From the NCBI GenBank assembly GCA_947474065.1, contig CANJHD010000025.1, forward strand, positions 1 through 33,806: 33,806 bases of DNA, written 5' to 3'. This document shows, one piece after another, positions 17,635-26,014 of this stretch. The translations under genes and the position numbers were made by a program. Position 1 is the stretch's first letter, and each line of letters starts with the position of its first letter. This stretch comes from Planctomycetaceae bacterium (lineage in GTDB: Bacteria > Planctomycetota > Phycisphaerae > Phycisphaerales > SM1A02). Below the pieces are notes generated by a model that did not search any database, had not been told where the DNA came from, and was given only the letters and a program-made list of their open reading frames with translations.

Positions 17635-17862
17635 TTAACCGTTCCCGCACTGACTCTGTGGCTTGCCGCAGGGGCAACATGATCCGGTGTGCACATGCGT
17701 CTGACCGACGGACGAACCGGCAACGCCAAACACGCTGTGCTTGCGCGCGAATTGGCGTCCCTTTCCGGCTGGGTCCTCGACAGGCGCGTCCGCATCACGC
17801 ATGGGGCGAAGCAGAACGATCACTTCACCATCTTCTTCGCAGGCATATTCGTACTGTGGCAT
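17635..17862 (-). CDS. FmdB-family small regulatory protein with a degenerate zinc ribbon
   Basis: 75 aa from the ATG at 17862. The N-terminus MPQYEYACEEDG matches the FmdB/zinc-ribbon start (MPxYEYxCxxCG), but the second cysteine of the first knuckle is replaced by Asp and the second CxxC pair is missing (the region is DADAPVEDPAGKGRQF). A Cys-rich tail, GSCCPCGKPQSQC, is present as in many FmdB proteins. It is therefore either a family member that no longer binds zinc in the usual way or one that binds metal through the tail. It lies 4 bp after the pseudouridine synthase stop and 4 bp before the DUF429-like start, which indicates a tight operon. Confidence 0.75.
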   Translation of the reverse strand: MPQYEYACEEDGEVIVLLRPMRDADAPVEDPAGKGRQFARKHSVFGVAGSSVGQTHVHTGSCCPCGKPQSQCGNG

Positions 17863-17866
17863 GTGA

Positions 17867-19153
17867 TTACTTCCTTGACTTTCGTTCGCCACCGGCGCGC
17901 GGTGCTTTCACTGGTCCCGGCGGACGCGGGGGCTTGGTTGGGCCACGGCGCGGAGTAGACGGCTGAGTATCGCCGCGACGACCGGTTGGAGCTTCCTCAC
18001 GCGCTCCAGCGCGACCCTTACCGCGAGGTGCCGAGCGCCCTTCGCCGCGAGGTGCCGAGCGACCTTCGCCACGAGGCGCCGAACGTCCTTCATCGCGTGG
18101 CGCCGAGCGCCCCTCGCCACGAGGCGCCGAACGTCCTTCGCTTCGGCGTGGGCGTTCTTCTTCCTTGCGTGGTGCGTTGCGGCCTTCACCGCGACGCGCG
18201 CGCTTTTCTTCCTTGCGTGGCGGATTTCTTCCCTCGCCTCGACGGTTTGCACGCGCTGCTTCTGGTCGGCGCGCAGCACCCGGGCGCGCCTTGCGCACAC
18301 GGGCCTCAGCGCGACGCACTGCCATATCAGGCTCCGCATCCTTGCGCGCGGCGCGTTCTTGCGGCGTGGCGAACGCGTGTTCCTTGAGAATCGCTAGTTC
18401 CTTCTGCGTCAATTCGCGCCACTCGCCGGCCTGCAATCCCTTCAACTGCAGCGGACCCATGCGCACGCGTCGCAACTTCTTCACTGGATGTCCAACAGTC
18501 GCCAAAATCTCGCGCACTTGACGATTGCCATCCTCGCGCAACTCCATATAGAGGAGCGTGCGTGCGGCATCGCGCTTCAGGATCACCAACTTTGACTTCG
18601 ACGCGCGATCAGGCTCATGACCTTTGACGGCAGGCGCAAAGATGCTGCGCTCAAGCCGGGCAATATCTGAATCCTCAACGCGACCGCTGACCATGACCTC
18701 GTAGCCCTTGTACATCTCAAAGCGTGGATGCGTGAGGCGATTCGCCAGCGCTCCGTCGTTCGTCATGAGAAGAAGACCGGAACCATCAATATCGAGGCGC
18801 CCCACTGGATAGAGCCGGGCGTGCGATGGATGCTGAACAAGATCCACCGCGAGCGGGCGGCGCTCCGGGTCGCTGTTGGTGCTGACATAGCCCTTGGGCT
18901 TGAAGAGCATGACGTACACCTCGCGCTCGGGAGCCTTGATGCGCCGTCCGTCAAATCGAATGTGATCCTTGATGGGATCGACCCATGCTGGAAGGCCGTC
19001 AATCCGGTGACCATTGACCGTGACGCGCCCCTCTTCCACGCTCTCTTCGCATGCCCGGCGCGAGCCGATACCCGCGTCAGCGAGCACCTTCTGAATGCGC
19101 GGTCCCCGCGAGTCGTCTTGATAGGGGTGGGTCGGTGATACGAGGCGGCGCAT
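17867..19153 (-). CDS. rluB: RsuA/RluB-family rRNA pseudouridine synthase with long basic repeat tail
   Basis: 428 aa from the ATG at 19153. Residues about 15-75 form an S4 RNA-binding domain (RIQKVLADAGIGSRRACEE and VTVNGHRID). The catalytic core has VGRLDIDGSGLLLMTNDG with the nucleophilic Asp in GRLD (about 124), preceded by MLFKPKGYVSTNSD and followed by RKVREIL-like GNRQVREILATVGHPV. It should isomerise a uridine in 23S rRNA near the peptidyl-transferase centre if RluB, or in 16S rRNA if RsuA. Sequence alone does not separate them well, so the symbol is tentative. The last 150 residues are an Arg/Gly/Glu-rich tail with 16-aa and 8-aa tandem repeats. ATGs at 19192 and upstream would overlap the divergent gene. 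Confidence 0.9.
   Translation of the reverse strand: MRRLVSPTHPYQDDSRGPRIQKVLADAGIGSRRACEESVEEGRVTVNGHRIDGLPAWVDPIKDHIRFDGRRIKAPEREVYVMLFKPKGYVSTNSDPERRPLAVDLVQHPSHARLYPVGRLDIDGSGLLLMTNDGALANRLTHPRFEMYKGYEVMVSGRVEDSDIARLERSIFAPAVKGHEPDRASKSKLVILKRDAARTLLYMELREDGNRQVREILATVGHPVKKLRRVRMGPLQLKGLQAGEWRELTQKELAILKEHAFATPQERAARKDAEPDMAVRRAEARVRKARPGAARRPEAARANRRGEGRNPPRKEEKRARRGEGRNAPRKEEERPRRSEGRSAPRGEGRSAPRDEGRSAPRGEGRSAPRGEGRSAPRGKGRAGAREEAPTGRRGDTQPSTPRRGPTKPPRPPGPVKAPRAGGERKSRK
17999..18142 (-). repeat. 24-bp tandem repeat (six units) encoding GEGRSAPR
   Basis: Six in-frame 24-bp units encode (S/G/D)-E-G-R-S-A-P-R, with the last diverged to GKGRAGAR. Immediately upstream in the gene are two 16-residue units of the form RRGEGRN(P/A)PRKEE. 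The repeats are perfect enough in places to allow slippage and copy-number variation. Confidence 0.8.
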
Positions 19154-19178
19154 CGCGCCATAGTAGCCGGAGCGGGGT

Positions 19179-21095
19179 ATGGTTCGCGGCATGTCGATAC
19201 TTGCCGCCGCCCTTCTCCTCTTGACTTCTGGCACCGGCCCGGCTGGCAGTATCGGCGCTCCGGCGCTCGTCCTACCACTTGACGAACGCAATCCGGTCGG
19301 CGCGGTTATCGCGGATGCCGGGCGGGCAGAAGATGTGCGCCGACTTTCAGCGCTGTTTTCTTCCACCCCCTCGCTCTTTCCGCTACGGGGTCTTGTAGGC
19401 GCGGTGCGCCTGGGCTTCGTTCAGCCATTTGCGGTTCCCGAAATTGCTCGCGCCGTCACGCAGCCTGCCGCCGAAGGATCCGCCCGTCCATACCGCGCAG
19501 TGGCGCGATTTGCGGCGCGCGCCTTCGGGATCGAATGCACACTCGGCGAGGAACGCAGCACGCTGCCGGTGGCTGATCCGCAGGGCGCAATCTTCGCACT
19601 TGATTTCCTTCTGAACGAATCGAACCTCATCATCACACAGGCGCTTGCACCTGCACTTGGCGATGGAAATCGAGAACGGATCGCACGAGCGGCCATCGCA
19701 ACGGCAGACTCCACCACTTCGCGCGCTGCGCAATTGCCAGACGCCCTGTCTCGCGCTATGCAGGCATCAGCGAGTATTGATCGCTCTGCATTCGTGCGCG
19801 CCGCTGGACATTTCGATACCGCACTTGCTGTCAGCGGTGAGTGGAAGACGTTCGAGACCGAAGCACTTCCGGATGAACTGAAGGGTGCCGTGGATGGAAC
19901 TGTTCTCTCCACGCAATTTGTGCCAGAAATCGGTTGGTTGGTGATTGGTGGCACCGGCCCGAATCGCTATGACATGACAAAGGTCGCGGCAGTATTCGAC
20001 ATCGCCGGCGACGATCGCTACGAATGGGGCGCGGGCGTAGTGGGAAGTCGATTGGTAATTGATGTTGCAGGAAACGACTCGTACACGGGCACGCGCACAG
20101 CGAATGGATTGATGCCGATTGCCGGTCCGGGTGGCGCAGCATGTGGCGTCTCGGTCATTGATGATTACGCCGGAAATGATCACTACGAGTGCCCGCAGAA
20201 TGCGCTCGGCGCCGCGGTTTTGGGAGTTGGCATCATCATTGATCGCGCCGGAGATGACACCTATGTTGGGGGCACATGGACGATCGGCGCGGCGTTTGCC
20301 GGAATCGGCGCGGTCTGCGATCTTGGTGGCAGCGATCAGTACTCGTCGGAAATGTTCTCGCAAGGATGCGGCGGACCTGGAGCAGCGGCACTGCTCCTCG
20401 ACGCAAGTGGCAATGATCGATACCGCGCTGATGGAACAACGGCAAGCGCGTACGACACACCCACCGTGCACGCCTCATTCTCGCAAGGCGTCGGATTCGG
20501 CTATCGAGCAGGCGCAGCAGGCGGCGTTGGCGCGCTTGTTGATTTGGCCGGCGATGATCGCTATGAAGCCGGCGAGTTCGGCCAAGGCTGCGGCTACTAC
20601 TTGTCGATGGGCATCCTGCGCGATGGCGGCGGCAATGATCTCTACTACGGAAATCGCTACGCGCAGGGCACTGCAGCACACCAGGCGTTTGGGGTGCTCT
20701 TGGAAGATGGCGGCGATGACATCTACTGGAGCATGACCGCGGCCGGCCAAGGCGCTGCGTGGGACATGTCGGTTGCGGTGCTCGTTGATCGCGCTGGCGA
20801 TGACCGCTACCAGGCAGATGGACTTTCCCAGGGAGCTGCAGCGCAACAGGCGATCGGCATGCTGATTGACCTTGCAGGTCACGATGATTACCGAGCGGCT
20901 GGTGCAAGCCAGGGCGCAGCGGACAGCAACGCATACCACTGGGACACATCACACTGCACCAGTCTTGGCGTGCTGCGCGACACGGAAGGGCCAAATCGGT
21001 TCAGTACCGGTCGCTCGGACGGCGAGCAACGCATGACCGGAAGCCCCACCGCAAAGGACGGGGTGAACCAGTGGGGCGTGTTCATCAGTCGGTGA
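19179..21095 (+). CDS. secreted protein with ~12 'G-(D/N)-D-x-Y' beta-solenoid-like repeats, function unknown
   Basis: 638 aa, exported: a signal peptide (MSILAAALLLLTSGTGPAG) follows the ATG at 19179, which has GGAG six bases upstream. Residues of about 40-265 are helical and have no family I recognise. From about 272 the protein is built of about 12 repeats. Each starts 'D-x-(A/G)-G-(D/N)-D-x-Y', continues with 10-25 small residues often containing 'QG' or 'QGxG', and closes on a hydrophobic 'GVLL/GIII' strand. The regular aspartates and glycines suggest a calcium-stabilised beta-solenoid, but the motif is not the RTX nonapeptide. Its start lies 25 bp from the divergent pseudouridine synthase ATG. 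A YihY-family gene follows. Confidence 0.8.
   Translation: MVRGMSILAAALLLLTSGTGPAGSIGAPALVLPLDERNPVGAVIADAGRAEDVRRLSALFSSTPSLFPLRGLVGAVRLGFVQPFAVPEIARAVTQPAAEGSARPYRAVARFAARAFGIECTLGEERSTLPVADPQGAIFALDFLLNESNLIITQALAPALGDGNRERIARAAIATADSTTSRAAQLPDALSRAMQASASIDRSAFVRAAGHFDTALAVSGEWKTFETEALPDELKGAVDGTVLSTQFVPEIGWLVIGGTGPNRYDMTKVAAVFDIAGDDRYEWGAGVVGSRLVIDVAGNDSYTGTRTANGLMPIAGPGGAACGVSVIDDYAGNDHYECPQNALGAAVLGVGIIIDRAGDDTYVGGTWTIGAAFAGIGAVCDLGGSDQYSSEMFSQGCGGPGAAALLLDASGNDRYRADGTTASAYDTPTVHASFSQGVGFGYRAGAAGGVGALVDLAGDDRYEAGEFGQGCGYYLSMGILRDGGGNDLYYGNRYAQGTAAHQAFGVLLEDGGDDIYWSMTAAGQGAAWDMSVAVLVDRAGDDRYQADGLSQGAAAQQAIGMLIDLAGHDDYRAAGASQGAADSNAYHWDTSHCTSLGVLRDTEGPNRFSTGRSDGEQRMTGSPTAKDGVNQWGVFISR
19995..21002 (+). 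repeat. protein-level repeat array (G-(D/N)-D-x-Y units)
   Basis: About twelve units, mostly 26-28 residues with two or three longer ones, begin with AGDDRY, AGNDSY, AGNDHY, AGDDTY, GGSDQY, SGNDRY, AGDDRY, GGNDLY, GGDDIY, AGDDRY, AGHDDY and a decayed EGPNRF. The DNA repeats are diverged, so the array is old and selected at the protein level. Confidence 0.85.
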
Positions 21096-21128
21096 GCGCA
21101 TGACGGCGTGTTCCGTACACTGCGGGTT

Positions 21129-22454
21129 ATGACGAACGCGCAAGGCAACTCAACGCACGCACTCGGCAGACGGATGTCAGATGTGAATGCCGTGACCATC
21201 GTGACGCGTCTTGCTCGTGTGGCTCACCTGCTCTATCGCCGCTCCATGGCTGATGATCTACCGGCGATGGCGTCGGCGCTTGCATACAAGACGCTGCTCG
21301 GTCTCATTCCGATTTTGATCGTGGTGACATTGGTGGCCAAGACGCTGATGGGCGCGCAATTTGCCCCGTTCGTTGCAGGATTCATTGGTTCGCTTGGCCT
21401 AGACAACATGCGCATCGTGCCGCCCACCGACAGCGCGAGCACTTCAGGTGGCGCGGTTGCGCTCGGCACATGGGTCGAAACGCTGGTGACGCAAGCTTCA
21501 GAAATTGACCTGAGTGCACTCGGTTGGGTCGGCGTGAGCGTGACCATTCTGAGCGCCATCTGGCTGATGACCAGCATCGAATTGAGTTTCAATCGTGTCT
21601 TCCGCGCCCGACAAGGGCGAACATGGATGCGTCGATTCGTTCTGTACTGGTTTGTACTCACTGCTAGCCCGCTGTTGATTGCAGCGATCCCGCTGCTGTC
21701 GTCGGTACTGCATGGCGCTGGCACCACAGCAGGCCTCGGATGGATTATTGCGCTGCTTGGAACGGTCTGGAATGTTGCAGTGCTGTGGGCGCTTCTCCTG
21801 ATCATCTACATGGTGGTTCCTGCCGCGCGCGTGCGCCCGCAGTGCGCGGCCATCGGCGCCTTCTGCGCCAGCGTGGTGATCATTGGATTGAAGGGAATGT
21901 TGTCTGCGTACTTTGAACACGCGTTTGGAATGAGCAGACTGTATGGATCGCTCGGACTCGTTCCCGTGTTCATGTTCTGGATGTGGGTGGTGTGGGTAAC
22001 GGTGCTCGGCGGGCTGCAAGTTGCTGCGTTTGCCCAGACGATCCGCGCACGCGGTTTGGATGCCGGCTCCGGAGCAGACGACGATGCGCACGCCGATCCA
22101 ATGTTGGTCTTGGCGGTGATGGAACAAGCGTCCACTTCATGGCGCGCGGGCCGCCCCGTCACTCGGGACAGCATTGCCGCGGAACTCCATATGGATGACC
22201 GCCTCTCCGCCGAACTGCTCGAAGAATTAGTGCGCGGCGGCTTTCTGCTGCACACGGATCGTGATGCTTATGCGCCAACTCGGCCGCCAGAAGACATTCG
22301 ACCCGACGAAGTCTTGAAGGCTGCTTTCGCCCATTGTGCAGGCGAAGAGGGCGTGGAACGATCACGAATCGCCACTGCGCTGCGGGCTGCGCAACTCGAA
22401 ACTGCCAGCAAGATGCGCATTGCCGAGGTTCGCGCCGATCGCACAACCCGATAG
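21129..22454 (+). CDS. YihY/BrkB family inner-membrane protein with C-terminal winged-helix-like domain
   Basis: 441 aa from the ATG at 21129; GTG 21108 and ATG 21177 are alternatives and none has a good ribosome-binding site. The family signature DLPAMASALAYKTLLGLIPILI opens the first of about six transmembrane helices, the others near 145, 190, 225, 265 and 295 (LVPVFMFWMWVVWVTVLGG). The C-terminal 120 residues are soluble and include a winged-helix-like part (TRDSIAAELHMDDRLSAELLEELVRGGFL). The family's transport or envelope role is unsettled; the old 'ribonuclease BN' name is considered wrong. It starts 33 bp after the repeat protein and 12 bp before the STAS gene. Confidence 0.92.
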   Translation: MTNAQGNSTHALGRRMSDVNAVTIVTRLARVAHLLYRRSMADDLPAMASALAYKTLLGLIPILIVVTLVAKTLMGAQFAPFVAGFIGSLGLDNMRIVPPTDSASTSGGAVALGTWVETLVTQASEIDLSALGWVGVSVTILSAIWLMTSIELSFNRVFRARQGRTWMRRFVLYWFVLTASPLLIAAIPLLSSVLHGAGTTAGLGWIIALLGTVWNVAVLWALLLIIYMVVPAARVRPQCAAIGAFCASVVIIGLKGMLSAYFEHAFGMSRLYGSLGLVPVFMFWMWVVWVTVLGGLQVAAFAQTIRARGLDAGSGADDDAHADPMLVLAVMEQASTSWRAGRPVTRDSIAAELHMDDRLSAELLEELVRGGFLLHTDRDAYAPTRPPEDIRPDEVLKAAFAHCAGEEGVERSRIATALRAAQLETASKMRIAEVRADRTTR

Positions 22455-22466
22455 ACTGCTTGCTTC

Positions 22467-22838
22467 ATGTCCTCGAAAGACACCAAGTTTGATTACGTTG
22501 AATTCTCGCACCCAGGCGGCTGTCTGGTTGCCAAGATCATTACGCCGAGCGTTGGACAGAACGAGGCTCCGTTGATTCGCGAACAAGTACTCGCGGAGTT
22601 CAGTAAAGCCACGCGCGGGAAGTCGTTCATCCTTGACCTCTCGCAAGTGTCGCTCGTGACAAGTTTAGGGCTCGGCATGTGTGTCGACCTGCGCAACTGC
22701 GCGGAGAAGGCGGGGCTGAAGCCTGCCGTCTTTGGTCTGAATCGTCACCTCTTAGATCTGTTCCGCCTGATGCGGATTGAACGACTGTTCACCATCCTCT
22801 CGACACGCCAAGAGTTTGACTCTGCAGTCGGGAAGTAG
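22467..22838 (+). CDS. STAS-domain protein (anti-sigma factor antagonist type)
   Basis: 123 aa, a single STAS domain like SpoIIAA/RsbV. The characteristic segment is FILDLSQVSLVTSLGLGM, with Ser66 at the position phosphorylated by partner kinases. The Asp that normally precedes this Ser is Thr65, and the second Ser is Leu, so phosphorylation behaviour may differ. RLMRIERLFTILST is the usual C-terminal helix and strand (compare 'l-l-gl-lf-i--s'). No RsbW/SpoIIAB-type kinase gene is seen in the window, so its partner is elsewhere. It lies 12 bp after the YihY-family gene. Confidence 0.88.
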   Translation: MSSKDTKFDYVEFSHPGGCLVAKIITPSVGQNEAPLIREQVLAEFSKATRGKSFILDLSQVSLVTSLGLGMCVDLRNCAEKAGLKPAVFGLNRHLLDLFRLMRIERLFTILSTRQEFDSAVGK

Positions 22839-22857
22839 ATCATTGCGTACCGCGGCC

Positions 22858-23148
22858 ATGAACACATCCGCTCTTCACCACTCTTCGAAATTCGAACGGT
22901 CGGCTGGTCTGACCCGCCTAGCGGTGCTAGCGGCACTGCTCGTGGCCCCCGGGGGCTGCTACCGAAATGTGGTGGGCGCGTCTGGGACTGGCGCAGACAA
23001 TTACGACATTAAAGAAGCAAACATCGAGCCAGGCGAGAGCGTCTGGTCCGAACCAAAGCCCACAGAAAAACAGCCCGACCGCTATTCGGGCACCTTTCTA
23101 CAAAAGAACACGCGGCCGATGCCCAAGCCGCCTGCGCCACCACAGTAG
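22858..23148 (+). CDS. small putative lipoprotein, unknown function
   Basis: 96 aa from the ATG at 22858, 19 bp after the STAS stop. A basic N-terminus and a hydrophobic run [17 protein letters not shown] end in a cysteine, a somewhat atypical lipobox (P-G-G-C). The mature part is short, polar and proline-rich, ending in PKPPAPPQ, with no recognised domain. The ATG at 22777 would overlap the STAS gene and adds no plausible signal. It may be an accessory envelope protein; I cannot assign a role. Confidence 0.6.
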   Translation: MNTSALHHSSKFERSAGLTRLAVLAALLVAPGGCYRNVVGASGTGADNYDIKEANIEPGESVWSEPKPTEKQPDRYSGTFLQKNTRPMPKPPAPPQ

Positions 23149-23191
23149 TAGCGTCCACCGCGCGCCCTTTCCCGCCTATCATTTCCCACCT

Positions 23192-23761
23192 ATGGGCATC
23201 GAAGCAGCACTCCCCGTCGACAGCATTCTCACCACCCAGCTGCAGCGCGTCGTCAATTGGTCGCGCCGCTCAAGTGTGTGGCCGATGCCATTTGCTACTG
23301 CTTGCTGTGGTATCGAACTGATGGCCACGGCATGCAGCCGATTTGACCTCGCGCGCTTCGGTGCCGAAGTCATGCGCTTCAGCCCGCGTCAATGTGACTT
23401 GATGATCGTTGCTGGCCGCGTCAGCGTGAAGACGCTTCCAGTGCTGCAGCGGATCTACATGCAAATGGCAGAACCGAAGTGGGTCATCTCAATGGGAGCG
23501 TGCGCGAGCACCGGCGGCGTGTTCGATACCTACGCCGTGGTTCAGGGCGTTGACCAATACCTGCCAGTTGATGTCTACATTCCTGGTTGCCCGCCGCGTC
23601 CAGAGATGCTCATTGAAGGCATCATGGCGATTCAGCGCGTGATCGACAATGATCAGATTCCACGCGACCCCAACGGTAAACGACTGCCGCTGCAAATTGC
23701 ACTGCAGCCCAACTACCGCCCACGCGTGCAGCCCGCGCCAGTCACGATCGGCGCGACCTAA
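23192..23761 (+). CDS. nuoB: NADH-quinone oxidoreductase subunit B (NuoB)
   Basis: 189 aa. NuoB carries the terminal 4Fe-4S cluster N2 of respiratory complex I next to the quinone site. The four ligands are the tandem C38-C39 in [12 protein letters not shown]104 in GACASTGG and C133 in [16 protein letters not shown] and [13 protein letters not shown] are also as expected. The ATG at 23192 gives the normal length; the open frame extends further upstream across the lipoprotein gene and is rejected. The C-terminal tail is Pro-rich. No other nuo gene adjoins, so it appears detached from the usual operon. Its last 20 bp overlap the convergent sigma gene. Confidence 0.96.
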   Translation: MGIEAALPVDSILTTQLQRVVNWSRRSSVWPMPFATACCGIELMATACSRFDLARFGAEVMRFSPRQCDLMIVAGRVSVKTLPVLQRIYMQMAEPKWVISMGACASTGGVFDTYAVVQGVDQYLPVDVYIPGCPPRPEMLIEGIMAIQRVIDNDQIPRDPNGKRLPLQIALQPNYRPRVQPAPVTIGAT

Positions 23762-24314
23762 GTCGCCCAACCAACGACGACCAGCGCTGCCGCAGTGCTT
23801 CTTCGGATACGCCCATTGACGCCGATATCTCGCGCCATTTGCGACCTCGTAATCGGTGCTGGATCAATTCCGCATCCTGCGGCCGCGTGCGCATGAGTTC
23901 ATTCATGATGCCCACCAGTTCGGCGCGTTCGTCATGTTGCGGAGGCTCCGACCACGCTTCCGCTACCCCCGCGAACTTTGCAACCGTTGCTGCGAAGCGC
24001 GCGGCACGACGCCGATGTCTCACCACCGCGCGATGCACAACCTGAGCGACAAAGCTCCAGGCCTCCGGTGTGCTGCGCATCTCAAAGGAACCCTTTGCAG
24101 CGGCATAATCGACGCGTCGAAGGATTGTTGAAAATACATCGTCGGCGTCCACTCCTGGCGCGCGCCCCACTTCAACACCAATTCTCCGCCGCAGCGCAGA
24201 CTCGTTCTGCAGCATAAATTGCGCGATTTGTTCACGACCGGGTGACCCGGATGCGCGCGATGACCCTGACTCCGAGGCTGCAACTACTCCGCTCGTGGTG
24301 CTGTTGGGTTCCAT
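23742..24314 (-). CDS. ECF-type sigma-70 family RNA polymerase sigma factor
   Basis: 190 aa from the ATG at 24314; a GTG at 24341 is an alternative. After about 25 Ser-rich residues, region 2 ([20 protein letters not shown], then [16 protein letters not shown]) and region 4 ([33 protein letters not shown], given here as its [13 protein letters not shown] core) are visible. The match to standard ECF groups is loose, so it may belong to a planctomycete-specific group. It is the third gene of a leftward run after the aminotransferase and the PQ-loop-like protein, and has no anti-sigma neighbour. Its 3' end overlaps that of nuoB by 20 bp on the opposite strand. Confidence 0.78.
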   Translation of the reverse strand: MEPNSTTSGVVAASESGSSRASGSPGREQIAQFMLQNESALRRRIGVEVGRAPGVDADDVFSTILRRVDYAAAKGSFEMRSTPEAWSFVAQVVHRAVVRHRRRAARFAATVAKFAGVAEAWSEPPQHDERAELVGIMNELMRTRPQDAELIQHRLRGRKWREISASMGVSEEALRQRWSSLVGRLRSRRS

Positions 24315-24381
24315 GCTCAGACTGTGCGATGCGCTGCACACGTACTCAAGCAGGATTGCCGACGGACGACACGCGAAGTTC

Positions 24382-24738
24382 TTATCGGGCTGCGGAGTTT
24401 GCCCCAGCGGCTGGCGCAGGCGTGACTGCCGGGGCGGTCGCGGCTATCGACGGGAATGCCCGCAACCGCAGCGCTAGCACCACCACAACCACCTGCAGAA
24501 CGGCTGTTCCGACCGTGGAAATGACCACCTGTGGACGCGTCCAGTCGCCGATCGTCAAATAGAGGCACACATTTGCAATTGCAAACAGGCTCCAAGTGAG
24601 GGCGGTGGTGCCGTCGGATCGCCCACGCCGCGCAAGTGAAATCAACTTCACAATCGTGGCCGCGGGAAAGATGATGGTGGGCACCCATCCAACCATCGAA
24701 AGAATCTGCTGCAGTGAAGATGGATCAGTTTCGGTCAT
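24382..24738 (-). CDS. small PQ-loop/SemiSWEET-like membrane protein
   Basis: 118 aa with three predicted transmembrane helices: VGWVPTIIFPAATIVKLISL, ALTWSLFAIANVCLYLTIG and VVISTVGTAVLQVVVVVLAL. The order, with a Pro in helix 1 and the loop RGRSDGTTALTW, resembles SemiSWEET/PQ-loop half-transporters, which dimerise to carry sugars or other small solutes. The diagnostic PQ dipeptide is replaced by PAA, so this is a structural resemblance, not a firm family call. Its ATG overlaps the aminotransferase stop as TCAT/ATGA, suggesting translational coupling. The Ala/Pro-rich C-terminus is unstructured. Confidence 0.6.
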   Translation of the reverse strand: MTETDPSSLQQILSMVGWVPTIIFPAATIVKLISLARRGRSDGTTALTWSLFAIANVCLYLTIGDWTRPQVVISTVGTAVLQVVVVVLALRLRAFPSIAATAPAVTPAPAAGANSAAR

Positions 24739-25958
24739 CGCAATGCTCCTGTGAATTCCGCAATGCGCGCCATGCCCTTGCGAAGGAGCGCCTCCTCCGC
24801 TGCAAAGGTGATGCGAATGTGGTCTGCCGCGCACTCTCCAAAGTCACCGCCCGGTACGAGCGCTACATGCGCCTCAAGGAGCAACGCTTCAGCAAAACTC
24901 TGCGCATCCGTGATGGCGCGGCCGCCGGCTGATGTCAATCCCTTGCATGCTGCAATCGATGGGAACGAATAGAACGCGCCCGTAGAACGCACCGACCGAA
25001 AGCGCGGTACGGCGCGCACGAGTTCATCAACCACTCCTGCGCGACGCGCAAACGCAACGCGCATTGCCTCAACCTGCGATGCGCTGCGCGGAGACAACGC
25101 TTCAACAATGGCGGGCATGAAGAATGCTGGAATGTTGTTGGTCATCTGCCCTTGCAGTTTGATGAGTTCTTGAATGAACCCACTGCTGCCAGGCGCGCAC
25201 ACATATCCAATGCGCCAACCCGTCATGGCGAAGGCCTTGCTCATGCCATTCAGGGTGATGGTGCGCTCCGCCATCGCAGGCAAACTTCCAGGGGAGAAAT
25301 GCTGCAATCCGGGCTGAATTTCTGGGTAAACCAGTTTTTCGTAGATCTCATCACTCACCAAGACCGCACTCGGATGGCGCGCAATCACTTCGCAGAGCGC
25401 GCGAATCTCGTCAGGGGTGTAGGTGATGCCGCACGGATTTGACGGGCTATTCAGGATCACCGCGGCAGTACGCGGCGTCATGGCCGCAGCCAATTCTTCT
25501 GGAAGCACCTTGAATCCGCGTTCCATCGAACCAGCTACTTCAACGCACCGCCCTCCGGCGAGTTCAATGAGCGGACGGTAACTGACCCATGCCGGCGTTG
25601 GCAGAATGACTTCGTCGCCCGGATCAATAAGCGTCTGCAACACCAGATACAGCGCGTGCTTTGCGCCAGCGGTGATCGAAATGTGCTCCGCTTTGCAGGG
25701 AATTCCATTCTCGTCACGCAGTTTTCCTGCGACTGCAGTTCGAGCGTCGAGTGTGCCCGGGGTGGCGACGTACTTCGTCAACCCCGCGCGGAGGCCTTCG
25801 ATAGCCGCATCTTTGATATTGCTTGGCGTGTCGAAATCGGGCTCGCCGGTTCCAAATGCAACAATATCGGCGCCCTCCTTCTTGAGAGCCGCTGCGCGAG
25901 CGGCGACTGCCAAGGTGGAACTCTCCTTCATTCGATGCACACGGGAGGAAACCTTCAT
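24735..25958 (-). CDS. aspC: PLP-dependent class I aminotransferase, aspartate aminotransferase type
   Basis: 407 aa, fold-type I PLP enzyme. SSRV...MKESSTLAVAARAAAL and VAFGTGEPDFDTP are typical of aspartate (Ib subgroup) aminotransferases. PLP contacts are in TAGAKHALY (about 97-105), N174 in SPSNPCG, D203 and Y206 in VSDEIYEKLVY, and K241 in NGMSKAFAMTGWRIGY. The C-terminal Arg that binds the substrate alpha-carboxylate is in HIRITFA. Aspartate is the likely amino donor, with 2-oxoglutarate as acceptor; prephenate or other substrates cannot be excluded. It is divergent from prfB with 56 bp between starts and coupled to the small membrane protein downstream. Confidence 0.93.
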   Translation of the reverse strand: MKVSSRVHRMKESSTLAVAARAAALKKEGADIVAFGTGEPDFDTPSNIKDAAIEGLRAGLTKYVATPGTLDARTAVAGKLRDENGIPCKAEHISITAGAKHALYLVLQTLIDPGDEVILPTPAWVSYRPLIELAGGRCVEVAGSMERGFKVLPEELAAAMTPRTAAVILNSPSNPCGITYTPDEIRALCEVIARHPSAVLVSDEIYEKLVYPEIQPGLQHFSPGSLPAMAERTITLNGMSKAFAMTGWRIGYVCAPGSSGFIQELIKLQGQMTNNIPAFFMPAIVEALSPRSASQVEAMRVAFARRAGVVDELVRAVPRFRSVRSTGAFYSFPSIAACKGLTSAGGRAITDAQSFAEALLLEAHVALVPGGDFGECAADHIRITFAAEEALLRKGMARIAEFTGALR

Positions 25959-26014
25959 TGGTGGCGCAGTCTATAGCGCACAAACATAGACCGCTTACGG
26001 CGTACACTTCCCAA

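Noticed and set aside
17635-17798. N-terminal extension of the DUF429-like protein from the start at 17798
   Set aside because: The extension overlaps the FmdB-like gene almost completely and has no family character.
17999-18142. Possible CRISPR array
   Set aside because: The 24-bp units are directly tandem with no unique spacers and encode a regular protein repeat.
19995-21002. RTX calcium-binding toxin repeats
   Set aside because: Units are about 27 residues with G-(D/N)-D-x-Y, not the 9-residue GGxGxDxUx; no secretion signal of the type I kind; an N-terminal signal peptide is present.
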